From NCBI GenBank assembly GCA_964414815.1, contig CAYPXY010000001.1, positions 1 through 64,000 of the forward strand: 64,000 nucleotides of DNA, in the 5' to 3' direction. The notes below the pieces were generated by a model. It was not told where the DNA came from, made no database searches, and saw nothing but the letters and a program-made list of their open reading frames with translations. Shown piece by piece: positions 18,154 to 27,375 of the stretch. Made by a program: the position numbers and the translations under genes. The DNA is from Mariniblastus sp964414815. GTDB taxonomy: Bacteria; Planctomycetota; Planctomycetia; Pirellulales; Pirellulaceae. Positions within the stretch are counted from its first letter, which is position 1; each line of letters starts with the position of its first letter.

Positions 18154-18753
18154 ATGTTCAATCTGGTCCTTGGGACTCACAACCAAAAGAAACGCCGCGA
18201 GCTGGAAATTTTACTGGCGCCGTATGGGATCCAGTTGATGACGCTTGGCGAATTTCCCAATGCGCTCGAGGTCGAAGAAACCGGCGAAACTTTTCAAGCT
18301 AACGCGGCTTTGAAAGCGACCGTTCAGGCGAAACATCTCGGCCAATGGGTGCTGGGCGAGGACAGCGGCTTGAGTGTCGATGCGCTGGGAGGTGCCCCGG
18401 GAGTGTACTCGGCTCGGTTTGCTGGCTTGGATGCGACCGATGAACTGAACAATGCGCTGCTTCTGGAAAAACTCGCCGATGCTCCGCTGGAGAAACGCAC
18501 GGCGAAATACACTTGTCACATGACGTTGTCTGATCCGGATGGAAATGAACGGATCAACTGTTTCGGCGAATGTCATGGTCGAATCCTTTTCAAGCAAGCA
18601 GGCAAGGCAGGTTTCGGCTACGACCCTTTGTTTGAGATTCCCGAGTACCATCAAACCTTTGGCGAGCTGGGAGATGCTGTCAAAAGCGTCCTCAGTCATC
18701 GCGCCCGAGCCAACCGAAAATTCGTCCCGCAACTTTTGGAACTGGCTCGCTAA
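18154..18753 (+). CDS. rdgB: XTP/dITP pyrophosphatase RdgB/HAM1
   Basis: The enzyme removes deaminated purine nucleotides (dITP, XTP) from the nucleotide pool by hydrolysing them to monophosphates. The 199-residue protein shows the family motifs LGTHNQKKRRELE at the N-terminus, ETGETFQANAALKA (about 45-58), GEDSGLSVDALGGAPGVYSARF and, near the C-terminus, GFGYDPLFEIPE and SHRARA. Start ATG at 18154 gives the normal length. The upstream in-frame extension into the preceding gene is unlikely. Confidence 0.95.
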   Translation: MFNLVLGTHNQKKRRELEILLAPYGIQLMTLGEFPNALEVEETGETFQANAALKATVQAKHLGQWVLGEDSGLSVDALGGAPGVYSARFAGLDATDELNNALLLEKLADAPLEKRTAKYTCHMTLSDPDGNERINCFGECHGRILFKQAGKAGFGYDPLFEIPEYHQTFGELGDAVKSVLSHRARANRKFVPQLLELAR

Positions 18754-18959
18754 GCCACACTTCTTACAAAAATAGCTCACACAAAGTCACAGAGCCACAG
18801 AGATGTCTCTCGTTTGGTCAAAGCCACCCAAGGCAACTGGCGAAGCGGGCGAGTTCGATATAAGATGGGCCAACGATAACTTCGCCCTCTAAGCGTATTC
18901 CCCGCCTCCACCCCAATAAGCTCCATTTACATTTACTGTATTTTTCCCCATCCATCGCC

Positions 18960-21074
18960 ATGCAAAACAAAATCTCTCCGCCCCTGACGTCTGGTTTTCG
19001 CCGCTTTTTGCTGACCTTCGGAATGTATGCCCTCGCCTCAGTGATCGCGGGCCTAGTGGCTTTTTCGGTTTCATCGGCGGTTGCTCTGCAGGCGCTGGTG
19101 GAACAAGAGCAACCGCGTTCCCTCCAGTCAAGGCACATGAGTGCCCGGGCAAACAAGAATATTTTCTCGCCGCTGGACTTGCCTGCGCCCGACCGAGTGC
19201 GAACGGCGGCCGGGTTGCCCGGCGTTGATTACTGGCAGCAGCAGGTCGATTACAAAATGGATGTCGTACTCGATCCGGAGAACGAATCGGTCAGTGCCGT
19301 CGCGACAATCACTTACACCAACAACAGCCCTGAACCGCTTGAGTTTATCTGGTTCTCACTGGAGCAAAACCTGTTCAAGGAAAATAGCTTAAGCTCCAAG
19401 ACGACGCCTCCCGGTGCTCGCTTCAACAACCGTCGCCAGTTCCAGGGCGGCTACGATATCAAGCATGTTCGGATTGGCGAGCACGAACTGACGATGAACA
19501 TCTACGATACGCTCGGGCGTGTTGATCTTCCCGAGCCGATACCTGCCAATGGTGGTAAAATCGATTTGGAAATCGGCTGGTCATTCAATATCCCTCAGTA
19601 TGGAATTGATCGACTGGGAATTCGCAATGTGCGAGCCGGAAAAATCTTCCAGATCGCCCAGTGGTTTCCTCATCCCTGCAAATACGATGACGTCAATGGC
19701 TGGAACAATATGCCGTATCTGGGCCAAGGCGAGTTTTACACCGATTTTGGCTCGTACGATGTGAAGATTACGGCTCCGCGTGGGCATGTCGTGCTGGCGA
19801 CCGGCGAGCTGGTCAACCCACAAGAAGTGCTGACTCAGAAGCAGTTGAATCAATTGGCGTTTGCCAAAAGCAGCCGTCAGACGATCGTGATCAAGAGCCA
19901 ACAAGAAATCGGGACCGAAGAAGCGGCACCGGCAGGGGAAGGGCCGCTGACCTGGCACTTCAAGGCCGATCAGGTTCGTAGTATTGCCTGGACCAGTTCG
20001 GATGCAACCATCTGGGATGCCGCCGGTATTACCTGGGACGATGGAAAAACCGTGTTGGTGCAGTCCGTCTATCCGCAAGAAGCTCGAACGGCGTGGGTCG
20101 AAAGTACCCAGATGCTGCGACATTCCATTCTGCATTACAGCGAAAAGTGGTTCCGATATCCTTATCCCACCGCGATCAATGTCAACGGCAATGTCGGAGG
20201 CATGGAATATCCGATGATCATTTTCTGTGGAGGCGACAGTAATCGACGCGGGTTGCATGGAGTGACCACTCACGAGATCGGGCACAACTGGTTTCCCATG
20301 GTGGTCAATTCGGATGAGCGACGTCATGCCTGGATGGACGAAGGCTTCAACACCTTTATCAATCTCTACGACCGGATCGAAACGTTTGACGAACAAGTCA
20401 ACAATGCTGATCCGGCGCGTGAATTGCGACGGGTTTCGCTGCGTCAGTTCTCACGGCTCAATTCCGATCCGAACACACAGCCCATTGCATTGCCGGCCGA
20501 CCAGATCGAACCGAACATGCTGGGGCAATTGGCATACTACAAGCCTGCCGTCGGCTTGCGATTCCTGCGGGAAGTCGTGGTCGGACCCGAGCGATTTGAT
20601 GCCGCATTCAAACAGTACATTCGCGCGTGGGCATTCAAATCACCCCAGCCTGCGGATTTCTTTCGGTGTATGGAGAACGGTACTGGGATGAACCTTGACT
20701 GGTTCTGGCGGGGCTGGTTCCTGGAAACGCTGGACTTTGATCAGGCCGTCCTCTCGGTCGAATACAACCGACGTCGCGACGTGGCAGAGATTCAAATCGG
20801 AAACCTGAAAGAGATGGTCATGCCCGTCTTCCTCCAGGTGGAATATGAAGATGGAAGTACCGAAGATGTTTCATTGCCGGTAGAAGTCTGGTATTACACG
20901 AATCAGTGGACCGTTTCGGTGCCCGCCAAGGGGGATACCATTCGGCGGGTTCAACTCGATCCCGAGCGGATTCTTCCCGATTCCGGTCGCAACAACAACG
21001 CCTGGACGGCACCCGAGCCAAATACCGAAGAAGCGGAGAAGTCGTCCGATGAGGAAGACGACGGGAACGAATAG
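18960..21074 (+). CDS. M1-family zinc metallopeptidase (aminopeptidase-like)
   Basis: The 704-residue protein has a signal or membrane segment (about 22-45), an N-terminal beta domain (VSAVATITYTNNSPEPLEFIW), an exopeptidase-type motif VGGMEYP near 420, and the zinc site HEIGH (438-442) with the third ligand Glu461 in WMDEGF. Helix-rich sequence follows with a possible catalytic Tyr in AYYKPAVG, and a beta-rich end. The family cleaves N-terminal residues from peptides; export suggests digestion of extracellular or periplasmic peptides. The acidic C-terminal tail (EAEKSSDEEDDGNE) is unusual. It has no obvious operon partner. Confidence 0.92.
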   Translation: MQNKISPPLTSGFRRFLLTFGMYALASVIAGLVAFSVSSAVALQALVEQEQPRSLQSRHMSARANKNIFSPLDLPAPDRVRTAAGLPGVDYWQQQVDYKMDVVLDPENESVSAVATITYTNNSPEPLEFIWFSLEQNLFKENSLSSKTTPPGARFNNRRQFQGGYDIKHVRIGEHELTMNIYDTLGRVDLPEPIPANGGKIDLEIGWSFNIPQYGIDRLGIRNVRAGKIFQIAQWFPHPCKYDDVNGWNNMPYLGQGEFYTDFGSYDVKITAPRGHVVLATGELVNPQEVLTQKQLNQLAFAKSSRQTIVIKSQQEIGTEEAAPAGEGPLTWHFKADQVRSIAWTSSDATIWDAAGITWDDGKTVLVQSVYPQEARTAWVESTQMLRHSILHYSEKWFRYPYPTAINVNGNVGGMEYPMIIFCGGDSNRRGLHGVTTHEIGHNWFPMVVNSDERRHAWMDEGFNTFINLYDRIETFDEQVNNADPARELRRVSLRQFSRLNSDPNTQPIALPADQIEPNMLGQLAYYKPAVGLRFLREVVVGPERFDAAFKQYIRAWAFKSPQPADFFRCMENGTGMNLDWFWRGWFLETLDFDQAVLSVEYNRRRDVAEIQIGNLKEMVMPVFLQVEYEDGSTEDVSLPVEVWYYTNQWTVSVPAKGDTIRRVQLDPERILPDSGRNNNAWTAPEPNTEEAEKSSDEEDDGNE

Positions 21075-21093
21075 GCCGCGCCATCAACGCGTT

Positions 21094-22233
21094 CTACCGC
21101 ATTGAAAAGTGTATATTTTCTAACACTTCAGTGTCATCTTCGATTTCATATCGTGCGGCGAGAGCAGCTTGAGCTTCCGGTGCATTGTGTCTCCCGAGCG
21201 CCCATGCGCTGGCACCTCGAACGAGTGGTTCCACATCATTTAAACCAAGCGTCAAGGGTTGTAGATTCGCTCCGTTCGGTCGATTTCCAAGTGCAATCGC
21301 CGCGTTTCGCAACAAGCCACGACGCTTGGGACGCCACAGAGGTGTTTTGCGAAATCGAGTGCGAAAGGTTTCCTCCGTCAGCGAAAAAAGCTCCCGCAAT
21401 GCAATTGGATTTTGATCGCCCGCCGGTAGAAATACTGGCTCCATTGACGAAGGGGCTTTGCGATTCCAGGGGCAGACATCCTGGCAAATGTCGCAGCCCA
21501 GAATCCAGTCGCCCATCCGCGAACGAAGCTCCATCGGTATCTGAGACCGATGCTCAATCGTCAAATAACTGATGCACTTCGTCGCGTCGAGCACTCCCGC
21601 TTGCGGAAACGCATCGGTAGGGCAGGCGTCCAGACACGCGGTGCAGGTGCCACAATGGTTGGCCTGAAACGGTTCATCATATTCCAGCTCGACATTCATC
21701 AGAAGCGCCGCAATAAAGAACCAGCTCCCTTGCTTTCGGTTGATCAACATGGTGTTCTTGCCCTTCCAGCCCAGTCCTGCCAGTTGAGCAAACTCTCGTT
21801 CCAACAGCGGTGCCGTGTCAATCACTCCCCGTACTTGCGGGCGCTCGATCCCTGACTCGCGCAGCACTGTCTCGGCGAATTCCTTGAACGATTTCAGTCG
21901 CACTTGGATCAAGTCGTGATAGTCACCGCTCCCCCAAGCGTATCGTGAGACTTTGCCGGTTCCGGCGGTCGAGGGGCTTCGCGCAACTGAGTTGTAATTC
22001 ATTCCCAACATCAACAGCGACACCGTTCCGGGTAACACACCGTCAGGATGCTCATAGGCGGATTTGCGGTCTTGCAACCAGACCATCTCACCGGCAAACC
22101 CCGCCTCGAGCCACTCCAGAAAATGGGCATATCCCACGGGAGTAACGGCACGGCATGCCCCACAAAGCCCAAAACCCAGGCGTTGGGCTTCGCTTTTTAA
22201 CGTTTGCGTCAATCGTGCGGGTGAAATTGCCAT
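21094..22233 (-). CDS. queG: epoxyqueuosine reductase QueG
   Basis: QueG uses cobalamin and two 4Fe-4S clusters to reduce epoxyqueuosine to queuosine in tRNA, the last step of queuosine synthesis. The 379-residue protein has the two cluster motifs CGTCTACLDACPTDAF and CDICQDVCPWNRKA, plus the family's C-terminal HEAT-like repeat (RGASAWALGRHNAPEAQ). An upstream ATG at 22284 would add 17 residues; MAISPARL at 22233 matches the family N-terminus. It converges with the M1 peptidase gene, 19 bases apart. Confidence 0.95.
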   Translation of the reverse strand: MAISPARLTQTLKSEAQRLGFGLCGACRAVTPVGYAHFLEWLEAGFAGEMVWLQDRKSAYEHPDGVLPGTVSLLMLGMNYNSVARSPSTAGTGKVSRYAWGSGDYHDLIQVRLKSFKEFAETVLRESGIERPQVRGVIDTAPLLEREFAQLAGLGWKGKNTMLINRKQGSWFFIAALLMNVELEYDEPFQANHCGTCTACLDACPTDAFPQAGVLDATKCISYLTIEHRSQIPMELRSRMGDWILGCDICQDVCPWNRKAPSSMEPVFLPAGDQNPIALRELFSLTEETFRTRFRKTPLWRPKRRGLLRNAAIALGNRPNGANLQPLTLGLNDVEPLVRGASAWALGRHNAPEAQAALAARYEIEDDTEVLENIHFSMR

Positions 22234-22362
22234 GCGAAATTGCAGCCAATAGGCCTGAGCGTCTTGTAGTGATTCTAAACCCAATTATCGTGGAAAGAGG
22301 AGATCGCCGCGATGGTCTCCACTTGCATGTCACCAAGCGGGTATCCACGGGAGAATTCATCC

Positions 22363-22899
22363 ATGACCAAAGTCTTTTCAGTCTGTATCGCTGCCCTTGC
22401 GATTTTAACTACCACAGCATCGGCCGATGCTCAGTCGTATAGCCATGGCTATCAATTTGGATCCGGCTTCCGATCTTTTAACGATTGCGGCCGATTCGAC
22501 GGATTGGGTGGCGGTTTCTCTCGCACCTATCCGCGCGAACAACTGCCCTATTTTGCACAGTTCCCCCCAGTATACTACAGCCACATCGTCCCGCGCCCGA
22601 TTGGCTTCAGCCCCTATGCACTTCCTCCTGGAATCATGCCCGCAGAAATGCAGGTCGCTCCACCCGTATCGACTCCTAATCCCACGGTGATCCCGAATCC
22701 CTATTACGGGACTGCCACCGAAGGGATGGAGCATGAACAGGCCGCTCCTGTGAACGAAAAAGTGAACGAGAACGCAACGGCCAGCACAAACGTCAGTGCG
22801 GAAACGGCTGCGAAAACTCAGCAACCGAAGTGGCAATCCAACCCCTATTTCGTCGATCCGCAGCCTGATTCGCTAGCATTGTCAAACTTTGTCGAATAA
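22363..22899 (+). CDS. secreted Pro/Tyr-rich protein of unknown function
   Basis: A 178-residue protein with a clear signal peptide (MTKVFSVCIAALAIL, cleavage near ADA-Q). The mature part is rich in Tyr, Phe, Pro and Gly (HGYQFGSGFRSF), suggesting a structural or surface role, followed by a Glu/Ala/Asn-rich linker. A GGGAGA ribosome binding site precedes the ATG. No family was recognised. A start at 22312 is possible but would spoil the signal peptide. Confidence 0.65.
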   Translation: MTKVFSVCIAALAILTTTASADAQSYSHGYQFGSGFRSFNDCGRFDGLGGGFSRTYPREQLPYFAQFPPVYYSHIVPRPIGFSPYALPPGIMPAEMQVAPPVSTPNPTVIPNPYYGTATEGMEHEQAAPVNEKVNENATASTNVSAETAAKTQQPKWQSNPYFVDPQPDSLALSNFVE

Positions 22900-23033
22900 A
22901 CCGGCTAGTCCAGTTAAACTTCCTGTTCGCATTCTGACGATCTGAACACTGAGTCGAAGTGCTATTCGACTGACAGTTGTTGATTCAAAGGAAAGTTATC
23001 CGGGGAATCCGGAAGGATCGAAAAGGAAGCATC

Positions 23034-23252
23034 ATGCGTCGATTATTGGCCCTGACTTTGTTGGTGATTGGCATTAGCAGCAGTACAGGATGTTTCATTC
23101 CAATTTATGATGCTGATCCAACCGTTCGCGCACGTCAGCTGGTTTATACCTCCGAAGATTTGCGGGCGCTGCGGGATGAATGGCATCGGTTCTGGTTCCT
23201 CGACCAGCCATCACACATGACGCCGATGCGAACGCACGGCGGCATTCTGTAG
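23034..23252 (+). CDS. small putative lipoprotein
   Basis: A 72-residue protein with a hydrophobic leader and lipobox-like SSTGC at about residues 15-19, preceded by an AAAAGGAAG ribosome binding site at good spacing. The short mature part ends with Arg/Asp-rich sequence (DLRALRDEWHRFWF). Similar tiny lipoproteins with this kind of ending occur in planctomycetes, but the function is unknown to me. Confidence 0.65.
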   Translation: MRRLLALTLLVIGISSSTGCFIPIYDADPTVRARQLVYTSEDLRALRDEWHRFWFLDQPSHMTPMRTHGGIL

Positions 23253-23273
23253 TCGCTTAGCAGGTGATGACAT

Positions 23274-23300
23274 CGACTCATTTCGGAGTCATCTTGTTTT
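23274..23300 (+). terminator. possible rho-independent terminator
   Basis: GACTCATTTCGGAGTC forms a five-pair stem with a six-base loop, followed by ATCTTGTTTT, just after the small lipoprotein gene. The stem is short and the T-run interrupted, so this is only a weak candidate. Confidence 0.35.
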
Positions 23301-23316
23301 CTCTGCCAGCTGCGAC

Positions 23317-23766
23317 TCATAGTTTCGCTTCATACATGAAATAAGGCAGCCGATTCATGCCCAGCGATTCATAAACTCGCTGGGCAATCTCGTTTTCAGT
23401 TTCAACGTACAACCGAAGTCGTTCTGATCCGTTTGCTTTGGCTCGTTGGGTGACGATTTCGTACATCTTGCGGAACAGTCCTTGCCGTCTGAAAGCGGGC
23501 TCAACAAAGACAGACTGCAGATACAAGATCGGGTAGTTTCGCCAGTCCGACCATTCAAACGTGATCAACAGGCTGCTGATGACCTCTCCAGCGGCTTCAC
23601 CTACCAAGTAGAATCCACGCGATGGATCGTCGAACACTTGCCGTACTCCCTCCGTTACGATGGAACGATCCAGTTGCTTGGCCTCCGTCTCCCAAGCCAT
23701 CGCCAACTGAAACTCAACGATGGCCTCCGTATCCGATACGGTAGCGTCTCTGACAAAAATTTCCAT
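23317..23766 (-). CDS. GNAT-family N-acetyltransferase
   Basis: A 149-residue protein of the GNAT superfamily, which transfers acyl groups from acetyl-CoA to amines. The central VEPAFRRQGLFRKMY segment is the acetyl-CoA pyrophosphate-binding loop (R/QxxGxx), and LYVETENEIAQRVYESLGM is the typical final helix and strand. The start is at the second of two adjacent ATG codons, which has the better spacing from GGAG. The acceptor cannot be predicted. Confidence 0.85.
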   Translation of the reverse strand: MEIFVRDATVSDTEAIVEFQLAMAWETEAKQLDRSIVTEGVRQVFDDPSRGFYLVGEAAGEVISSLLITFEWSDWRNYPILYLQSVFVEPAFRRQGLFRKMYEIVTQRAKANGSERLRLYVETENEIAQRVYESLGMNRLPYFMYEAKL

Positions 23767-23785
23767 CATTCTCCAATTCAAAAGT

Positions 23786-23810
23786 TCCCCACCGAATAAT
23801 TCGGCGGGGA
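23786..23810. repeat. short palindromic repeat TCCCCACCGAAT...
   Basis: A 25-base near-palindrome (TCCCCACCGAATAATTCGG plus CGGGGA) in the leader of the GNAT gene. A very similar sequence lies at 52812-52837. Confidence 0.65.
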
Positions 23811-23934
23811 GTAGTAAACTGCTTAACCTTGCGACATTCCCGGCATCGCCACTGGGGACAATGCCGGAACTGCGCAAACGCATATAGACCCACCCAATGG
23901 CCAACTCGATTCGGCGTTTGCTTGTTCCGGCCTA

Positions 23935-25308
23935 CTACTCCACAGCGGCGTCTCGCCCTTTGATTCGGTAGAGCGATTTTCGTGTGCGGAGAATCAGATC
24001 ATTGCCGTAAATGGCGGGGCTGGCCATAATCGGGTCGTCGAAATTCGCTCGGTCGATCGGTTCAAACTCCGCCGAAGCAGTCACCACCGAAGCGAAGCCT
24101 TCACGGCTGAACAAATACAGTTTTCCATCTGATAGGATCGGTGACGCGGAGTAGTTTCCGCCAAGCCGTGAGCGGCCGACGACGTCACCCGTTTTCGCAT
24201 CGAGACACATCAGGATGCCCGTCTCCGAAATAGTGAACAGTTGGCCACCGGATTCGACAAAAGAAGACATCGTTGGAGCTTGCTTCGCCCGCCAGGCGAT
24301 GTGAGTTTCCGTCACATCTCCTGAACCGGTGGGATCAACGGCAACAAATTCAGGGCGATTGTAGCCGGTCGCAAAAATAATCCGACCGCTGCTGTAAATG
24401 GGCATGGGCGCAATGGAATATCCACTGCCGTGATCCGCTCGCCAGCGTTCCTGGCCAGTGCGAGGATCGTAGCTGACGAGCCACTGAGCGCCCGGCACAA
24501 TCGCTTGGGGTTGACCGTCAATCTCGACAACGATCGGTGTGCTGTAGGCTTTTTTCAGCTCTTCATTCGTCGTGCGAAACGGTGGCCGATCCGTAATCCA
24601 CAAGTCGCGGCCCGATTCCAGATCAACACAAGCCACAAACTGTCTGTCCATTCCGTCGCAAACCAGAATCACATAATTTTCGAAGATGACAGGCGAACTT
24701 CCCGGACCGACGCTGTGATCGACAACAAACCGGCGATACCAGAGCAACTCACCCGTCGCTTCATCGAGACACCACGTTCCATAGCTTCCAAAATGACAGA
24801 CCACCTTCCCATTAGAAATGGCGGGCGTCGGCGAGGCATACGAATTGAGCGGATTGATGATCTCCGGATTCTCGACATCGTCGAGTAGACGATCGTGCAG
24901 GAGGGTTCCATCGCGTAGATCCACGCAAATCGCTCGAAGCTGAACCGTCGCCGCGACGGTCTTGATTTCAGGCACCTGGACGCCTTCGAGTTTCTGTTGG
25001 ATTTGCTCCTCGGTCGCAGATTGGCTGATCGAGGTGGTCATCCAGGCCCGTTCGCTTTCATAGACCGGCGATGACCAACCGGTGCCGGGAATCTCTTGTT
25101 TCCAGACCACGGAATGTTCGAGATCAATATTTTCCGTCAACCGCGCGTCGGCGGGAGCCGCACCGGTGCCATGTGGACCACGAAATTGATTCCACGCTTC
25201 CTGGGCAAAGCACGACGCGGCTCCAAAAGCGAGAATCAACAGAGTCGGCACGGTACAGAAAATGGTTTGGGAGAGGTTCAAGCGAATCGGTTTATTTTTG
25301 GGGGACAT
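23935..25308 (-). CDS. exported PQQ-type beta-propeller protein
   Basis: The 457-residue protein has a signal peptide (about residues 13-35, ending in CFAQE) and a run of PQQ-dehydrogenase-like propeller blades with recurring Trp-containing signatures (WNQFRGPHGTGAA, WKQEIPGTGWSSPV, GELLWYRRF, GQERWRADHG). Planctomycetes encode many such proteins; most have no demonstrated enzyme activity, and the quinone-binding residues of true dehydrogenases are not evident here. It may be a scaffold or ligand-binding protein. It faces the GT9 gene, sharing a divergent upstream gap. Confidence 0.85.
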   Translation of the reverse strand: MSPKNKPIRLNLSQTIFCTVPTLLILAFGAASCFAQEAWNQFRGPHGTGAAPADARLTENIDLEHSVVWKQEIPGTGWSSPVYESERAWMTTSISQSATEEQIQQKLEGVQVPEIKTVAATVQLRAICVDLRDGTLLHDRLLDDVENPEIINPLNSYASPTPAISNGKVVCHFGSYGTWCLDEATGELLWYRRFVVDHSVGPGSSPVIFENYVILVCDGMDRQFVACVDLESGRDLWITDRPPFRTTNEELKKAYSTPIVVEIDGQPQAIVPGAQWLVSYDPRTGQERWRADHGSGYSIAPMPIYSSGRIIFATGYNRPEFVAVDPTGSGDVTETHIAWRAKQAPTMSSFVESGGQLFTISETGILMCLDAKTGDVVGRSRLGGNYSASPILSDGKLYLFSREGFASVVTASAEFEPIDRANFDDPIMASPAIYGNDLILRTRKSLYRIKGRDAAVE

Positions 25309-25564
25309 GGGAAGGTTCCCATTCTAGCACATTCGGAGGAGTTCATGTTCGCCATCGATCTTCTGCGATACCCGTACGCAATCTTCCAGATAGGTTGCGT
25401 GGAAGTTGACTGATAGTTGCGAAGCAACGACAGTCAGTAGCCTTGCGGCATTCCTCCTTGCCTGGCAGAAGCAAAACCTTGATGCCTTATTGATATTGGT
25501 AAAAACCGACCGGACGGGATACCATTGCACCTGCTTCACATCGCCCCTGCTCCCCGAAAACCTC

Positions 25565-26719
25565 GTGAACGAATACAACCCATCAACCCAAACCACTCTA
25601 CCCAACCTTCATGATTCCCCCAGAATCCTGATCGTTCGGCTCAGTCACATTGGTGACTGCATCCTCACCTTGCCCATGCTCAACGCCATTCGCGATGAGT
25701 ATCCCCAGGCCTTTATCGGGTGGGCGGTCGAACCACCAACGAACCAATTGCTGAGCCTGCATCCGGCCATTGACCAGATCATCGAAATTCCCAAAGGCTG
25801 GATGAAGCAGCGAAAGTGCTGGAAAAATTTGACGGGACGATTACGTGAATTTCAATTCGACATCGCGATCGATCCGCAAGGAATGACCAAGAGTGCCATG
25901 TTGGGCTGGTTGAGCGGTGCGAAAACCAGAGTCGGAGCACGAGGAAGGTGGGGACGCGAATTCTCCCCCTGGCTGAACAATCGATTGATTCAACCGAGAG
26001 CCGAGCACCTGGTCGACCGCTCAAGGGAGCTGCTCAAAGCCATCGGCATCGCAACTCCTTCCTCAAGATTCGATTTGCCTGTTTGTCCTGCCAGTGCATC
26101 AGCCATGGATTCCTTTCTGTCGGAGAATCATTTGACTGGCTCATTTGCCACCATCAACCCGGGAGCGTCCTGGCCTTCCAAGCGATGGGAGCTGGATCGA
26201 TTGGCGGCGGTTGCCCGATATTGCCATGAACGATATGAAATACGATCCGTCGTTTGTTGGGCCGGCGAAGAGGAGCACGAAATGGCTCGTCAGATCGAAG
26301 CGATGGCTGCCGACGCGGTGATCATCGCTCCCAAAACTTCGCTCCGTGAACTTGCCGCAATGTGTCAGCGATCCAGCTTCTTTATTGGAGGTGACACCGG
26401 GCCGCTGCATATCGCTTCGGCGATGGGAACGCCCTGCATCGGACTTCATGGAACGACCAAGCCGCAAGAATCCGGCGCCTACGGCCCACAACATATCGCC
26501 ATTGCACGATGGTATCAATCCGGAACGTCTCGCGAGAGACGAAACGCGGGCAATGATGCCATGCAGTCGATAACGGTCGCCGATGTCACGGCCGCTATTG
26601 ATCGGATGATGAATGCAACCGACCCCCGTTGGACAACGATGTCATCGGTCCATCCTCACACAGATTTTTCATCTCTCGAACCGCTGCCGTCAGGCCGACA
26701 AAAATCGATCTCGCAATAA
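25565..26719 (+). CDS. glycosyltransferase family 9 (heptosyltransferase-like)
   Basis: The 384-residue protein has the GT9 N-terminal signature ILIVRLSHIGDCILTLPML (about residues 19-37), the family block NPGASWPSKRWELDR in the middle and GGDTGPLHIASAMGTPCIGL near the C-terminus, which binds the nucleotide sugar. GT9 enzymes usually add heptoses to the lipopolysaccharide core. No ATG lies near the beginning; GTG at 25565 is the likely start, although the frame is open to a TTG at 25406. Its last ~40 codons overlap the end of pdxJ on the other strand by 125 bases. Confidence 0.85.
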   Translation: MNEYNPSTQTTLPNLHDSPRILIVRLSHIGDCILTLPMLNAIRDEYPQAFIGWAVEPPTNQLLSLHPAIDQIIEIPKGWMKQRKCWKNLTGRLREFQFDIAIDPQGMTKSAMLGWLSGAKTRVGARGRWGREFSPWLNNRLIQPRAEHLVDRSRELLKAIGIATPSSRFDLPVCPASASAMDSFLSENHLTGSFATINPGASWPSKRWELDRLAAVARYCHERYEIRSVVCWAGEEEHEMARQIEAMAADAVIIAPKTSLRELAAMCQRSSFFIGGDTGPLHIASAMGTPCIGLHGTTKPQESGAYGPQHIAIARWYQSGTSRERRNAGNDAMQSITVADVTAAIDRMMNATDPRWTTMSSVHPHTDFSSLEPLPSGRQKSISQ

Positions 26720-27365
26720 TGCTGTGGCCAATATTCAGTTCTTCCATTTGGGCAATACGGGCCACCGGCAAAACGTTGGAATAAGTCAGGCCATGCCCCG
26801 CATGGAGATGAAGCCCTGCTTGGACGACTTGTTCTGATGCCCATTGCAGTTGCTTTAGTTCTGCGGCTTGCTGCTCGCCGATTTTTGCGTTGGCGTAGCA
26901 GCCCGTATGCAGCTCCACTGCATCCGCTCCCAGTTGCGTCGCCATGGCAATCTGATTTTCCTGCGGATCGATAAACAGGCTGACAAAAATTCCTTCCGCT
27001 CGTAATTGTTCGATCGCCGCTTGGACTTGCTTGGCATGGGACACCACATCGAGCCCACCTTCGGTCGTGACCTCCTCACGTTTTTCAGGCACCAGGCAAA
27101 CCTGATCGGGCTTGACCTTGCAGGCAACGGCCAGCATCGACGGCTCGAGAGCACATTCCAGGTTCAGTTTGACTTTGACGGTTTCTTTCAAAAGGAAAAC
27201 GTCACGATCCTGAATATGGCGGCGATCTTCACGCAGATGGATGGTGATTTGGTCCGCTCCCCCGAGTTCTGCCATCGTGGCAGCCCAAACGGGATCCGGT
27301 TCGTTCGCTCGACGAGCTTGCCGGACAGTGGCGACGTGGTCGATATTTACTCCCAATTTTGGCAT
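26595..27365 (-). CDS. pdxJ: pyridoxine 5'-phosphate synthase PdxJ
   Basis: PdxJ condenses 1-deoxyxylulose 5-phosphate with 3-amino-2-oxopropyl phosphate to make pyridoxine phosphate, the vitamin B6 ring. The 256-residue protein has the characteristic start LGVNIDHVATVRQAR, the loop HLREDRRHIQD, and GLHLHAGHGLTYSN. The last ~20 residues (from about 236) go beyond the usual family end. It follows the beta-RFAP synthase-like gene by ten bases and is probably the last gene of the pabA operon. Confidence 0.96.
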   Translation of the reverse strand: MPKLGVNIDHVATVRQARRANEPDPVWAATMAELGGADQITIHLREDRRHIQDRDVFLLKETVKVKLNLECALEPSMLAVACKVKPDQVCLVPEKREEVTTEGGLDVVSHAKQVQAAIEQLRAEGIFVSLFIDPQENQIAMATQLGADAVELHTGCYANAKIGEQQAAELKQLQWASEQVVQAGLHLHAGHGLTYSNVLPVARIAQMEELNIGHSIIARSIFVGLTAAVREMKNLCEDGPMTSLSNGGRLHSSSDQ

Positions 27366-27375
27366 TTGGCTTTCT

